Source: Sorangium cellulosum (GTDB lineage Bacteria; Myxococcota_A; Polyangia; Polyangiales; Polyangiaceae). From it: a stretch of DNA of 64,000 bases. Positions 1 through 9,267 of the stretch are shown here, piece by piece; the first letter of the stretch is position 1, and each line of letters starts with the position of its first letter. The position numbers and the translations under genes were made by a program. Where the stretch lies: NCBI RefSeq assembly GCF_004135735.1, contig NZ_CP012670.1:3927501-3991500 (forward strand), read 5' to 3'. The notes under the pieces are model-generated. The model worked only from the letters and a program-made list of their open reading frames with translations. It ran no database searches and was not told the origin of the DNA.

Positions 1-2910
1 CCGTCGCCCGCGGCCCCGGACGCGCGCGTCGAGGCGATCCTCGGCGAGATCTGGTGCAAGGTGCTCGGCCTCGATCAGGTCGGCCTCGACGATCCGTTCT
101 TCGAGCTCGGCGGCCACTCCTTGCTGCTCGCCCGGGTCCGGGCCGGCATCCGGGCGCGGCTCGGCCAGGACGTGCCCATCACGGCGCTCTTCCAGCACCC
201 GACGATCCGCAGCCTCGCCGGCCACCTGAGGGCAGCCCTCGATCCGAGGCCAGGTCCCGAGCCGGGGGCAGACCTCGACTCGAGGCCAGGTCCCGCGCCG
301 ACCCCGGTCCCCCCCGCGGCCGCCGCGGGCGACCGCCCGGCCAGCCCGCCGGAGCGCGGCGCGCCGGGCCCCGCGACCGAGGCCCCGGCGCGGCGGGCGA
401 TCCCGGACGGCGCCATCGCCGTCATCGGGATGGCCGGCCGCTTCCCGAAGGCGCGCGATATCGACGCGCTCTGGTCGGCGCTCCGGGAGGGCGTCGAGGG
501 CATCTCGCTCCACACGCTCGAGGAGCTGAGGGCGCTGGGCGCGGATCCGGCGCTCTACCGGTCGCCGGGGTTCATCCCGGCGGTCGGCGCGCTCGAGGAC
601 GCGCTGGGCTTCGACGCGTCGTTCTTCGGCTACGGCCCTGAGGACGCCGCGCTCATGGACCCGCAGCACCGCGTGTTCCTCGAGTGCGCCTGGGAGGCCA
701 TGGAGAACGCCGGCTACAACCCGTTCGCCGTCCCGGGCCCCGTCGGCGTGTTCGCCGGCGGCGACGCCCCGCTCTACTGGGTCGAGCGCGTCGGGCCGCC
801 GCCCGTGGCCCCGAACCTCCTGCACCACCGGATCTACACGGGGAACACGCCGGACTGCCTGACGTCGCGCGTGGCCTACAAGCTGGGGCTCCGGGGGCCC
901 GCCGTCAGCGTCATGACCGCGTGCTCCACGTCGCTCGTCGCGGTGCACCTCGGGCGCCAGAGCCTCCTCGCGCGGGAGTGCGACATGGTCCTGGCCGGAG
1001 GCGTCGGCGTCCTCTCGCCGGACCGGGCCGGCTACCTCCACGAGGACGGCGCCGTCACCTCGCCGGACGGCCACTGCCGGCCGTTCGACGCCGAGGCGAG
1101 CGGCATCGTGGCGAGCGACGGCGTCGGGGTCGTGGTCCTCAAGCGGCTGGAGGACGCGCTCGCCGACGGCGACACGATCCACGCCGTGATCCGCGGCTCC
1201 GCGGTCACCAACGCCGGCGCGGCCAAGGTGGGCTACACGGCCCCGAGCCTCGAGGGGCAGATCCAGACCATCGTCCGCGCCCACGCCGCCGCCGGCGTGA
1301 GCCCGGAGAGCATCGGCTACGTCGAGGCGCACGGCGCGGGCACGCGGCTCGGCGACTCGATCGAGGTGGCCGCGCTGTCGCAGGCGTTCCGGAGGGGCAC
1401 CGAGGAGGTCGGCTTCTGCGCGCTGGGCTCGGTGAAGGGCAACCTCGGCCACCTCCGCGCCGCGGCCGGGGTGGCCGGCCTCATCAAGGCCGCGCTCGCG
1501 CTGGAGCACGAGCTCATCCCCGCCACGCTGCACTTCCGCCGCCCCGGCCCCGAGATCGACCTGGCGGGCAGCCCGTTCTTCGTCAACGCCGCGCCGCGCG
1601 CGTGGAAGCGGGGCCCGAGCCCGCGCCGCGCCGCCGTGAGCGCCCTCGGCCTCGGCGGGACGTACGCGCACGCCGTCCTCGAGGAGGCGCCGGAGGTCGC
1701 GCCGTCCGGGCCGTCGCGGAGCTGCCAGCTCCTCGTGCTCTCGGCGCGGACCGGCGCCGCGCTCGAGAAGAGCACCGACCGCCTGGCCGAGCACCTCCGG
1801 CGGTCGCCGGAGCGCTCGCTCGCCGATGTCGCGTTCACCCTGCAGCAGGGCAGGGTGCCCTTCGCCCACCGGCGCGCGGTGGTGTGCTCGAGCCCCGCGC
1901 TGGCGGAGGACCGCCTGGCGCGGCGCGATCCGGCCCACGTCGTCAGCCAGGTGGCCGGCAGGCGGCCGCCGGAGGTCGTCTTCGTGTTCCCCGGCGCGGG
2001 CGCGGCGCGCGCGGGCATGGGGCGCGCGCTGTACCAGGAGGAGCGCGTCTACCGCGAGAGCCTCGACCGGTGCGCGGAGCGCTTCCGCCGCGCGCTGGCC
2101 GTGGATCTCCGGGCGCCGCTCTTCCCCGAGGAGCCGGCGCGCCGCCGCGGCGAGGCCGAGGAGGAGATGCGCCGCCCCGCGCTCCGCGCGGCCGCGCTCT
2201 TCGCGACCGAGGTCGCGCTGGCGCAGCTCCTGATATCCTGGGGGATCCGCCCCGCGGCCGTGATCGGCCACGGCGTGGGCGAGCTCGCGGCCGCCTGCGT
2301 CACCGGCGCGCTGTCGCTCGACGACGCGATCGCGCTCGTCGCGGCGCGCGGGCAGGTGGACGAGGCGCCGTCCGACGCGGGCGCCCTGCCAGGGCGTCCG
2401 GATCGGCTGCTGCTCGAGGTCGGGCCCGGGTCCACCCTGGCCGCGCCGGCGTCGCCGGCGTCGCCGGCGTCTCCGGCCGCGGCCGGCGGCGCGGGGCGGC
2501 GGATCGTGAGCGCCCTCCCGGCGCCGTCGGCGCCGGGGGAGGAGCGCACCGACATGGCGTCGCTGCTCGGCGCCGTGGCGGAGCTCTGGTGCGCCGGCGT
2601 CGACGTGGACTGGGCGGCGTTCTCTCGCGGCGAGCGGAGGCGGCGCGTTCCGCTGCCCACCTATCCGTTCGAGCGCGTCCACCACGCCGTGGAGACGACC
2701 TGCGCGGTCGGGCCCGCCACGGTGCGGTCCTTCGCGCCGAAGGTCCGGAATCCGCCGGAGCCCGCGCCCCGGGCGCTCGATCTGGAGAGCGAGGCCGAGC
2801 ATGGCCCGGCGTCGCGCGGCCCCGCCTCGCGCGGGCCGGCGTCGCGCGGCCCCGCGTCACGCGGCCCCGCCTCGCGCGGCCCCGCCTCGCGCGGCCCCAC
2901 CTCGCACTGA
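1..2910 (+). CDS. PKS or NRPS/PKS 3' end: carrier, KS, degenerate AT (partial)
   Basis: The reading frame is open from base 1, so the start lies upstream of the window. The visible protein begins inside a carrier domain; the phosphopantetheine serine is in the GGHS motif near base 115. An Ala/Pro-rich linker follows, then a full ketosynthase from about base 412 with the active-site Cys in TACSTS (near base 920), the first His in EAHGAGT and the second His in GNLGH. The acyltransferase that follows is broken. The nucleophile motif reads GHGVGE, with Gly where Ser is expected, and about 150 residues that should follow, including the HAFH/YASH specificity loop, are absent. The post-AT linker with PTYPFER is kept. 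The protein ends in seven GPASR-type pentapeptides (2803-2907), with no carrier after the AT. Known for the family: KS elongation needs an extender from an AT, so here it would have to come in trans, or the module is inactive. Confidence 0.93.
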   Translation, partial: PSPAAPDARVEAILGEIWCKVLGLDQVGLDDPFFELGGHSLLLARVRAGIRARLGQDVPITALFQHPTIRSLAGHLRAALDPRPGPEPGADLDSRPGPAPTPVPPAAAAGDRPASPPERGAPGPATEAPARRAIPDGAIAVIGMAGRFPKARDIDALWSALREGVEGISLHTLEELRALGADPALYRSPGFIPAVGALEDALGFDASFFGYGPEDAALMDPQHRVFLECAWEAMENAGYNPFAVPGPVGVFAGGDAPLYWVERVGPPPVAPNLLHHRIYTGNTPDCLTSRVAYKLGLRGPAVSVMTACSTSLVAVHLGRQSLLARECDMVLAGGVGVLSPDRAGYLHEDGAVTSPDGHCRPFDAEASGIVASDGVGVVVLKRLEDALADGDTIHAVIRGSAVTNAGAAKVGYTAPSLEGQIQTIVRAHAAAGVSPESIGYVEAHGAGTRLGDSIEVAALSQAFRRGTEEVGFCALGSVKGNLGHLRAAAGVAGLIKAALALEHELIPATLHFRRPGPEIDLAGSPFFVNAAPRAWKRGPSPRRAAVSALGLGGTYAHAVLEEAPEVAPSGPSRSCQLLVLSARTGAALEKSTDRLAEHLRRSPERSLADVAFTLQQGRVPFAHRRAVVCSSPALAEDRLARRDPAHVVSQVAGRRPPEVVFVFPGAGAARAGMGRALYQEERVYRESLDRCAERFRRALAVDLRAPLFPEEPARRRGEAEEEMRRPALRAAALFATEVALAQLLISWGIRPAAVIGHGVGELAAACVTGALSLDDAIALVAARGQVDEAPSDAGALPGRPDRLLLEVGPGSTLAAPASPASPASPAAAGGAGRRIVSALPAPSAPGEERTDMASLLGAVAELWCAGVDVDWAAFSRGERRRRVPLPTYPFERVHHAVETTCAVGPATVRSFAPKVRNPPEPAPRALDLESEAEHGPASRGPASRGPASRGPASRGPASRGPASRGPTSH
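2803..2907 (+). repeat. Seven 15-bp repeats coding GPASR pentapeptides
   Basis: Seven in-frame 15-bp units end the PKS gene: six code for GPASR and the last reads GPTSH before the stop. Units differ mostly by single bases. A tail of this kind could be a flexible linker or simple slippage expansion; no function can be read from it. Confidence 0.9.
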
Positions 2911-2943
2911 TCAGCGGCGCCCCGGCCGCGCCCCGCGCGCCCC

Positions 2944-5900
2944 TCAGCCCGGCCGCGCCCCGAGGAGCGCGCCGGGGCTCCCCGTCCGCTGGAGCGCGTA
3001 GGCGATGCCGCTCTGCAGGTTCCCCCGCGTGACGACCGCGCCGAAGTCGATCTGGAGGCCGGTGAGCGTCTGGGCGACGTCGGGGCGGATGCCCGTGATC
3101 ACCGCCTGCGCCCCGAGCAGCCGGAGGGCCATGGCCGTGTTGATCAGCGTGCTCGCGACGTCGCTGTCGACCGTCCGCACGCCGGTGATGTCGATGATCA
3201 CCACGTCGGCGCGGCTCGACTCGACCCCGTGGAGCGCCGTGCTCAGGACCTGCTGCGCCCGCTGCGCGTCCATCATCCCGATGAGCGGCATGACCATGAT
3301 CCGGTCGGTGATCGGGATGATCGGCGTGGACAGCTCCGCCAGGCGGGCGTTCTGCACGCGGATGATCTCTTCCTGGAGCGCGACGCGGGCCTGCTCGCTC
3401 CGCTCCCGCTCGGCGAACTCGACCCGGAGCCGCTCCTCCGCGCCGCGCAGCGCCTCCGTGCGCCGGTGCAGGTGCGCGTAGAGCACCGCGTTCTGCACCG
3501 CGGTCGCCGCCTGCGCGAGGAGGAGCTTCGAGAGCTCCAGCCGGGCCGGCGTGAACACGTCGCGCGACGCGCTGTTCTCCAGGTAGAGGATGCCGGTCAC
3601 GTTCCCCTGGTGCACCATCGGGAGGCACAGGATCGAGCGCGGATCGCGCGCGGCGACGTACGGGTCCGCGGCGAAGCGCGCCTCCCGCTTCCCGTCCGCG
3701 AGGACCACCGGCTCCCGCGTCCTCGCGACGTACTGCACGATCGACAGCGGCACCTCGTCGCCGCGCTCGACCGGGATGGACTGGCCCACCCGCACGACGC
3801 GCGGATCCTCCGTGATGGAGGCCTCGATCACGAGCCGCTGCTCGCGCTCCAGGATGAGCACCCCCTTCTTGGCGCCGGCGTTCTGGATCGCGATGTCCAC
3901 GAGCTTCTGCACCACGCTGTCCAGGATGACCTCGCCCGCGATGGCCTCCGCGGCCCGGAGGACCGCCTCGACGTCGAGCACGCCGGTGCTGAGCCGCGTG
4001 GTCGAGGTGGTCTGGATCGAGGCGCGGGGGAGCTCCAGCGCGCGGCCCGGGGGGATCCGCAGGAGCTCGGCCCGCGCCACGAGGTGCGGCGCCTCGGACG
4101 TCAGCCGGTCGGCCTTGGCCGTCGCGCCCCAGCGCAGGTAGGCGTGGACCGCGTCCGTCATGTAGGCGCGCGCGCACCGGACGCGGCCGCCCGCGAGGTA
4201 GAGCCGCGCGGCGAGCTCGCTCGCCATCGCCTCGTCGCGCGTGAAGCCGGACGCCTGGGCCCCGTCGATCGCCCGGTCGTAGAGCGCCATCGCCCCCCGC
4301 TCGTCGCCCGTGACGCGGGCGACCTCCGCCGCGACGAGCAGGTGCTTGTGCGCGTAGTTGGCCGGGCACAGCTCGGCCCAGTGGGCGAGCTGCGCCTGGT
4401 GCGCGGCGATCGCCGACAGGATCCGCTCCCGGCCTCCGCCCTCGGCCTCCTCGTACGACGCGGCGAGGACCAGGCTGGCGTAGAGCGCGCGCTCGGTCGC
4501 CCAGAAGTTGTTCGCGGCGCCGGCGGGCAGCTGCTCCACGGCGTCGAGGTGCGAGCGCGCGGCGCCGTGGTCGCCGTACAGGAAGGCCAGCTCGACCTTC
4601 TGCAGGTGGTACCAGGCGCTCACGAAGACGAGCTCCGGGGCCGAGACGGCGCCGACGAAGGCGGCCTCGTCGAAGGCGTCGTCGCTCAGGGTGTGCGCCC
4701 CCGCGGTGCGCCCCGTGAGGTTCGCGACGACCTGCCTCGCGCACGTGAGGACGTGCGTCGTGAGCCGGTCGTTGGTCCTCCGCATGAGCGCGAGGCCCTG
4801 CTCGATCTCCTCGGCCACCGCGCCGAGATCGTCGCCGAGGCCCAGGCTCGCCGAGATCATGTGGATGCAGCAGTACGACGCGTACGCCAGATCCCCGGCC
4901 TCCAGGCCGGCCTGCCGGGCGCGGGTCAGGAGCTTGATCGTGTCCCGGAGCGGCTCGAAGAAGTGGAGGATGGCCGCGAAGCTCGTGAGGAGCTGGCACG
5001 TGATGCGCGCGTCGGGGATCCGCTCGTTCAGCGCGATGCCGACCCTGGCGAACGCGTAGGCCTCCCGGTACCGCTCCTGCGTCGTCCCGTGCGGGAAGAC
5101 GCCGTCGATCCGGAATATCGCGTACATCACGCAGGCGTACGCGGACGCGCTCGAGGTGCCGCGCGCCCTGGCGAGGTTGAGCTGCTTGATCAGCGCGAGC
5201 GCGCCCAGGGCGGGGATGCGCAGCGACGTGGCCGGCAGCGTCAGGTCCGCGAGGAGCTGGAGGACGAGCTGCCCCTCGGGATCGGCGACGACGGGCAGCG
5301 CGAGGAGCTCCGTGGCCTCGTGGTCCGACAGGTACGCGCGGAGCTCGCCGAGCTCGCGCTCGAGCTGCGCGCCCCGCTCCCCCGCCGCCTCCGGGATGTC
5401 GACCCCGAGCAGCGACAGGGCCCGCAGGCCGCACTGCACGACCTCGGCGAGCTGGCCGAGCGTCAGGTGGAACGACATGCGCGCGCCGTGGATCTGCGCG
5501 CGCTCCAGGCGGGTCCTCGCGTGCTCCAGGGCGACGTCGAACAGCCGATCGCCCGCGCGGAACTGGCCGGTCAGGCACCGGCACTCGGCGAGCCCCGTGC
5601 AGAGCGCGAGGGAGAGCTCGTAGTCCTCGTCCCAGCTCCCCGGGCCGAGCGCGGCCATCCCGGCCTCGAAGTAGCCCGCGGCCGTCTCGTACGCCGCGCC
5701 CGCCCTGGCCCGCTTGCCCGCCTCGCGGTTCAGGCGCGCGAGCGCGCGGCGCTCTTCCTCGTCGGTGATGAGCGGCGCGCCCAGGTTCAAGTGGGTCGCG
5801 ACCTCGAACACCTCGCCCTCCGGCCCGCCGGGCCCGCGCCCCGCGAGCAGGAGCCGCCCGATCCGGAGGTGCACCGCCTGCTTGCGGGCGTCGTCGAGGA

Positions 5901-8007
5901 GCAGGTACGCCGCCTGCCGGACCCGATCGTGCAGGAACCTGTAGGACACGTCGAACGCGGGCGCGGGGCCGCTCGGCCGGCCGTTCGCCTCGTCGTCCAC
6001 GGCCACGTCGAAGAACCTGGACTCGGCGTCGACGGCGACGACGAGGCCCTCGCGGAGCGCCTCGGAGAGCTCCCGGGCCGCCTCGTGGCACGGCGCGCCG
6101 TGCAGCTCCGAGAGCGTCTTCAGGTCGAACCGGTGGCCGATGCACGCGGCGAGCGAGAGGATGCGCCGCGCGCCCTCGCCGAGCTCCCGCAGCTTGCCGG
6201 CCATGAAGTCGACGACGTTGTCCGTGACGTTCATCTCCTGGATGCGCGGCAGATCCCAGGTCCACGCGCCCGCTGCCCGATCGAGCGCGATGAGCTTCTC
6301 GCCGTGCAGCGCCTTCAGGAACTGGCCCACGAAGAACGGGTTCCCGTGGGTCTTGCTCATCACGTGGCGCGCGAGCGGCTCCGCGCGCCCGGGATCGCAG
6401 GAGAGCGTGTCGGCGACGAGCCGGATCACGACGGGCAGCTCGAGCGGCTCGAGCCGGATCTCGCGCGCGGCCACGCCCGCCTTGCGCAGCTCCGCGAGCG
6501 TGAGCGACAGGAGGTGGCCCCCGTCGACCTCGCTGTCGCGGTAGGCGCCGACGAAGAGCAGGTGCCCGACCCCCGACCCGGTGAGGAGCTGCTCCAGGAG
6601 CTTGAGCGAGGCCGGATCCGCCCACTGGAGGTCGTCGAGGAAGACGACCAGGGGGCGCTCCCGGGTGGGAATGGCGGCGAGGAACCGCTGGAACGTGAGG
6701 TAGAACCGGCGCTGCGCCTCGGTCGGCCCGAGCGGCGCCACGCCGGGCTGTGGGCCGAGGATGAGCTCGAGCTCGGGGATGAGGTCGGCGACGAGCCGGC
6801 CGTTCAGCCCGACCGCGGCCCCGAGCCGCTCCTTCCAGGCGGCGAGCGCCTCCGTGGGCTCGGCCAGGAAGGCCCGGATGAGCTCTCGAAACACGTGCGC
6901 CACCGCCCGGTAGGGGGTGGTCCGGTCGATCCGGTCGAACCGGCCCGCGACGAGGTACCCCTTGCCCTGCGCGATCGCCCGGTGGAGCTCGCCGACGAGG
7001 AGCGTCTTGCCGATGCCGGCGTGGCCGGACACCAGCACGACCTCGCTCGCGCCCTGGCACGCGCGCCGCCACGCGCCGTCGAGGATCGCGAGCTCCGCCT
7101 CGCGGCCGTGGAGCTTCTGCGGGACCCGGAGCACGTCCACGTGATCGCGGCGCCCGAGCGGAAACGGCTCGATCGTCGACGTCGCCTGGAGCCGGTCGAG
7201 GCACTCGGCCAGATCGGCCTCTAGGCCGTAAGCGCCCTGGTACCGGTCGTCAGGGCTCTTGGCCAGGAGCTTCATCACGATCTCCGAGACGACGCCCGGG
7301 ATCTCCGGGGAGAGCTGCCGCGGCGGCACGGGGAGCCTGGCGACGTGGCAGTGCACGAGCTCCATGAGATCCTGCGTCTGGAACGGGAGCCTGCCGGTCA
7401 ACATCTCATACAGGGTGATCCCCAGCGAGTAGAGGTCGGTGCGCGCGTCGATGACGCGGTTCACCCGCCCGGTCTGCTCGGGCGACATGTACGCCAGCGT
7501 GCCCTCGAACCCGGCCGGGCTCCTCGACCGCTGCTCCTCCTGGGCGAGGCGCGTGGCGCTGCCAAAATCCATGATCTTGGCTTCCCAGGTGGACGTGTCG
7601 ACGATGACGTTTTGCGGCTTGATATCCATGTGGATCACGCCGCGCTGGTGAATGGAATCGAGCGTGCGCGCGAGGGAGCGCGCGACCCGGAGCGCCGCCT
7701 GGAGGTCCAGGGCGCTCGAGCCGATGAGCTCATGCAGCGGGCAGCCGCCGGCGTCCTCCATGACGAGCGCGAGGTTCGCCCCGATCTTCTCGAGGGCGAG
7801 CACCCGCACGACGCCGGGCAGCGAGAGCTCCCTGGCGATCGCGTGCTCGTACCTGAGCTTCGCGATCTCGGCGGGATCCGGGCGATCGCCCTTGAGCCGC
7901 TTCACCGCGACGGGCGCCCCATCCTCGTTCCGGTACCCCCGGTACACGGTCGACGTGGCGGACTCGTGGATGAGGCGCGTGAGGGTGTAACCGGGCGTGC
8001 TCGACAT
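2944..8007 (-). CDS. Ser/Thr kinase-AAA ATPase-GAF-STAS multidomain signalling protein
   Basis: 1687 residues. Residues about 8-275 are a Ser/Thr kinase with the VAVK lysine (K36), HMDIKPQN catalytic loop and intact DFG. A PknK/MalT-type AAA ATPase follows, with the P-loop GHAGIGKT near residue 330 and a FLDDLQWAD Walker B. A long helical TPR-like region runs from about 600 to 1300. A GAF domain lies at about 1336-1500, then a coiled coil. The C-terminus (about 1556-1665) is a STAS domain with IDITGV and VDSDVAS, as in RsbR-type stressosome proteins. Myxobacterial proteins of this architecture more often end in a histidine kinase or after the GAF, so the STAS end is notable. It converges on the PKS gene with 33 bp between the stops. 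A paralogue lies at 15552-19742. Substrates are unknown. Confidence 0.92.
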   Translation of the reverse strand: MSSTPGYTLTRLIHESATSTVYRGYRNEDGAPVAVKRLKGDRPDPAEIAKLRYEHAIARELSLPGVVRVLALEKIGANLALVMEDAGGCPLHELIGSSALDLQAALRVARSLARTLDSIHQRGVIHMDIKPQNVIVDTSTWEAKIMDFGSATRLAQEEQRSRSPAGFEGTLAYMSPEQTGRVNRVIDARTDLYSLGITLYEMLTGRLPFQTQDLMELVHCHVARLPVPPRQLSPEIPGVVSEIVMKLLAKSPDDRYQGAYGLEADLAECLDRLQATSTIEPFPLGRRDHVDVLRVPQKLHGREAELAILDGAWRRACQGASEVVLVSGHAGIGKTLLVGELHRAIAQGKGYLVAGRFDRIDRTTPYRAVAHVFRELIRAFLAEPTEALAAWKERLGAAVGLNGRLVADLIPELELILGPQPGVAPLGPTEAQRRFYLTFQRFLAAIPTRERPLVVFLDDLQWADPASLKLLEQLLTGSGVGHLLFVGAYRDSEVDGGHLLSLTLAELRKAGVAAREIRLEPLELPVVIRLVADTLSCDPGRAEPLARHVMSKTHGNPFFVGQFLKALHGEKLIALDRAAGAWTWDLPRIQEMNVTDNVVDFMAGKLRELGEGARRILSLAACIGHRFDLKTLSELHGAPCHEAARELSEALREGLVVAVDAESRFFDVAVDDEANGRPSGPAPAFDVSYRFLHDRVRQAAYLLLDDARKQAVHLRIGRLLLAGRGPGGPEGEVFEVATHLNLGAPLITDEEERRALARLNREAGKRARAGAAYETAAGYFEAGMAALGPGSWDEDYELSLALCTGLAECRCLTGQFRAGDRLFDVALEHARTRLERAQIHGARMSFHLTLGQLAEVVQCGLRALSLLGVDIPEAAGERGAQLERELGELRAYLSDHEATELLALPVVADPEGQLVLQLLADLTLPATSLRIPALGALALIKQLNLARARGTSSASAYACVMYAIFRIDGVFPHGTTQERYREAYAFARVGIALNERIPDARITCQLLTSFAAILHFFEPLRDTIKLLTRARQAGLEAGDLAYASYCCIHMISASLGLGDDLGAVAEEIEQGLALMRRTNDRLTTHVLTCARQVVANLTGRTAGAHTLSDDAFDEAAFVGAVSAPELVFVSAWYHLQKVELAFLYGDHGAARSHLDAVEQLPAGAANNFWATERALYASLVLAASYEEAEGGGRERILSAIAAHQAQLAHWAELCPANYAHKHLLVAAEVARVTGDERGAMALYDRAIDGAQASGFTRDEAMASELAARLYLAGGRVRCARAYMTDAVHAYLRWGATAKADRLTSEAPHLVARAELLRIPPGRALELPRASIQTTSTTRLSTGVLDVEAVLRAAEAIAGEVILDSVVQKLVDIAIQNAGAKKGVLILEREQRLVIEASITEDPRVVRVGQSIPVERGDEVPLSIVQYVARTREPVVLADGKREARFAADPYVAARDPRSILCLPMVHQGNVTGILYLENSASRDVFTPARLELSKLLLAQAATAVQNAVLYAHLHRRTEALRGAEERLRVEFAERERSEQARVALQEEIIRVQNARLAELSTPIIPITDRIMVMPLIGMMDAQRAQQVLSTALHGVESSRADVVIIDITGVRTVDSDVASTLINTAMALRLLGAQAVITGIRPDVAQTLTGLQIDFGAVVTRGNLQSGIAYALQRTGSPGALLGARPG

Positions 8008-8163
8008 GAGACGCTATTAGAACGGTTCTCTCCATCACATCAAGCGGCACCGCGCGCGCCGCATTACATCCGGTGACCCGGCGCGTCGCGTCGCAGGTGA
8101 TACGTTGTGGATGAACGTGAACCAGATGGGCCGATGTCGTGAGGACGGTCTGATGTCCGACGC

Positions 8164-9267
8164 TCACTCCACGCGGACTTGCCGCCGCGTCACGCTCGCG
8201 CCGCCTCGCGTGTCGTGCACGACGGCCCACAGCGACACGACCCCCGGCTCCGAAGGTGGAGTCCACGTGACCCCGCGCTCTTCCTGGAAGCCCGTGATCG
8301 TGTCGCTCACCAGGCGTCGCGATCGGGAGAGCTCACCCCCGTCCGTGTAATAGTCGACCCATATCGCCTCGCGCACCGCCGGCCCGTCGAGCCCCGCCGA
8401 CTCGTCATCCCGCTCGGCGGAGTCGTCCACCAGCGCCTCGATCTCGAACGTGGCGCACTCGTCTCCCGGCTCCGGCCGGCTGCAGCCCTGCGGCGCGTCT
8501 TCCTTCACGGCACCGCACCGGGGGACGGTCGGGAGCGCGTCCTCGCCCTCCGCGATCGCGACGTCGTCGAGCGCGAGGCCGCGGACCACGGGATTGTCGT
8601 TTCTCCGGCCGTTCTCGAACGCATAGACCTGCGTGTAGCCCACGACGAAGTCGTCCGCGCCGAGCACGCCGCCGTCCTCCCCGACGCACTCCAGCGGAAA
8701 CCCGGCCTCCTCCGGCGCCGAGGCCGGGCGCGTCGTGCCGGCGCAGGCGGCGAAGAGCACATAGGCCGTCGAGAACACCGTCCCGGTCTCGGCGGTCTCC
8801 GCCGAAGCGAGGATGTCCGCGGGCACCTTCAGCGTGAACGAGAGCGCGTCGGGCACGCCGTTCTTCTCGGCGCTCTGCTCCGCCGTCACGACCTCCCGGT
8901 GAAAGAGCCCCTCGCCGTCGCTCGTCCCCGCGACGACCTTCAGGTAGGTGTCCAGCCACTGCGGGAGGCACCCGAGGTGCTCGTCCACGCCGACCGGCGG
9001 GTTCACGCAGCCGCCCAGCCACGTGATCTCGACCGGCCGCGGCCCGCGCCCGGCCTCGTCGCCGGGCGCGTCGGCGTAGGTCATCCGGAGCGTCACGTCC
9101 TCGCCCGGCAGCGCGTACGGGAGGTCCGCCGTCACGGAGAGGACGCGGAGCCCGGCCACCTCGGAGGCCGGCGACAGGCCGCCGCCGGCGCAGCACGGCG
9201 CGCCCAGGGCCATCATCGAAAGCGCAAAGAGCAGCGCGCGCCGCAGGGGCGATGCCGTCCGTGTCAT
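8164..9267 (-). CDS. Putative lipoprotein coupled to TonB-dependent receptor
   Basis: 367 residues. The start codon overlaps the stop of the upstream receptor gene in a TGATG arrangement, so translational coupling is likely. The N-terminus has Arg residues, a hydrophobic stretch and then a Cys pair (ALGAPCCAGGG), which looks like an imperfect lipobox, so export to the outer membrane or cell surface is inferred. The rest is rich in Asp/Glu/Thr, has several Cys residues and ends in an Ig-like beta segment (WTPPSEPGVVSLWAVV). No family was recognised. Its strict coupling to the receptor suggests a surface lipoprotein partner for substrate capture, but that is inference from position. Confidence 0.82.
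   Translation of the reverse strand: MTRTASPLRRALLFALSMMALGAPCCAGGGLSPASEVAGLRVLSVTADLPYALPGEDVTLRMTYADAPGDEAGRGPRPVEITWLGGCVNPPVGVDEHLGCLPQWLDTYLKVVAGTSDGEGLFHREVVTAEQSAEKNGVPDALSFTLKVPADILASAETAETGTVFSTAYVLFAACAGTTRPASAPEEAGFPLECVGEDGGVLGADDFVVGYTQVYAFENGRRNDNPVVRGLALDDVAIAEGEDALPTVPRCGAVKEDAPQGCSRPEPGDECATFEIEALVDDSAERDDESAGLDGPAVREAIWVDYYTDGGELSRSRRLVSDTITGFQEERGVTWTPPSEPGVVSLWAVVHDTRGGASVTRRQVRVE

Noticed and set aside
2300..7204. 1634-residue open frame on the minus strand
   Set aside because: It overlaps the kinase-STAS gene in another frame, is Arg/Pro/Ala-rich and shows no motif; it is a high-GC shadow.
3229..7224. 1331-residue plus-strand frame opposite the kinase gene
   Set aside because: Antisense to a strongly supported gene, with composition typical of a mirror frame.
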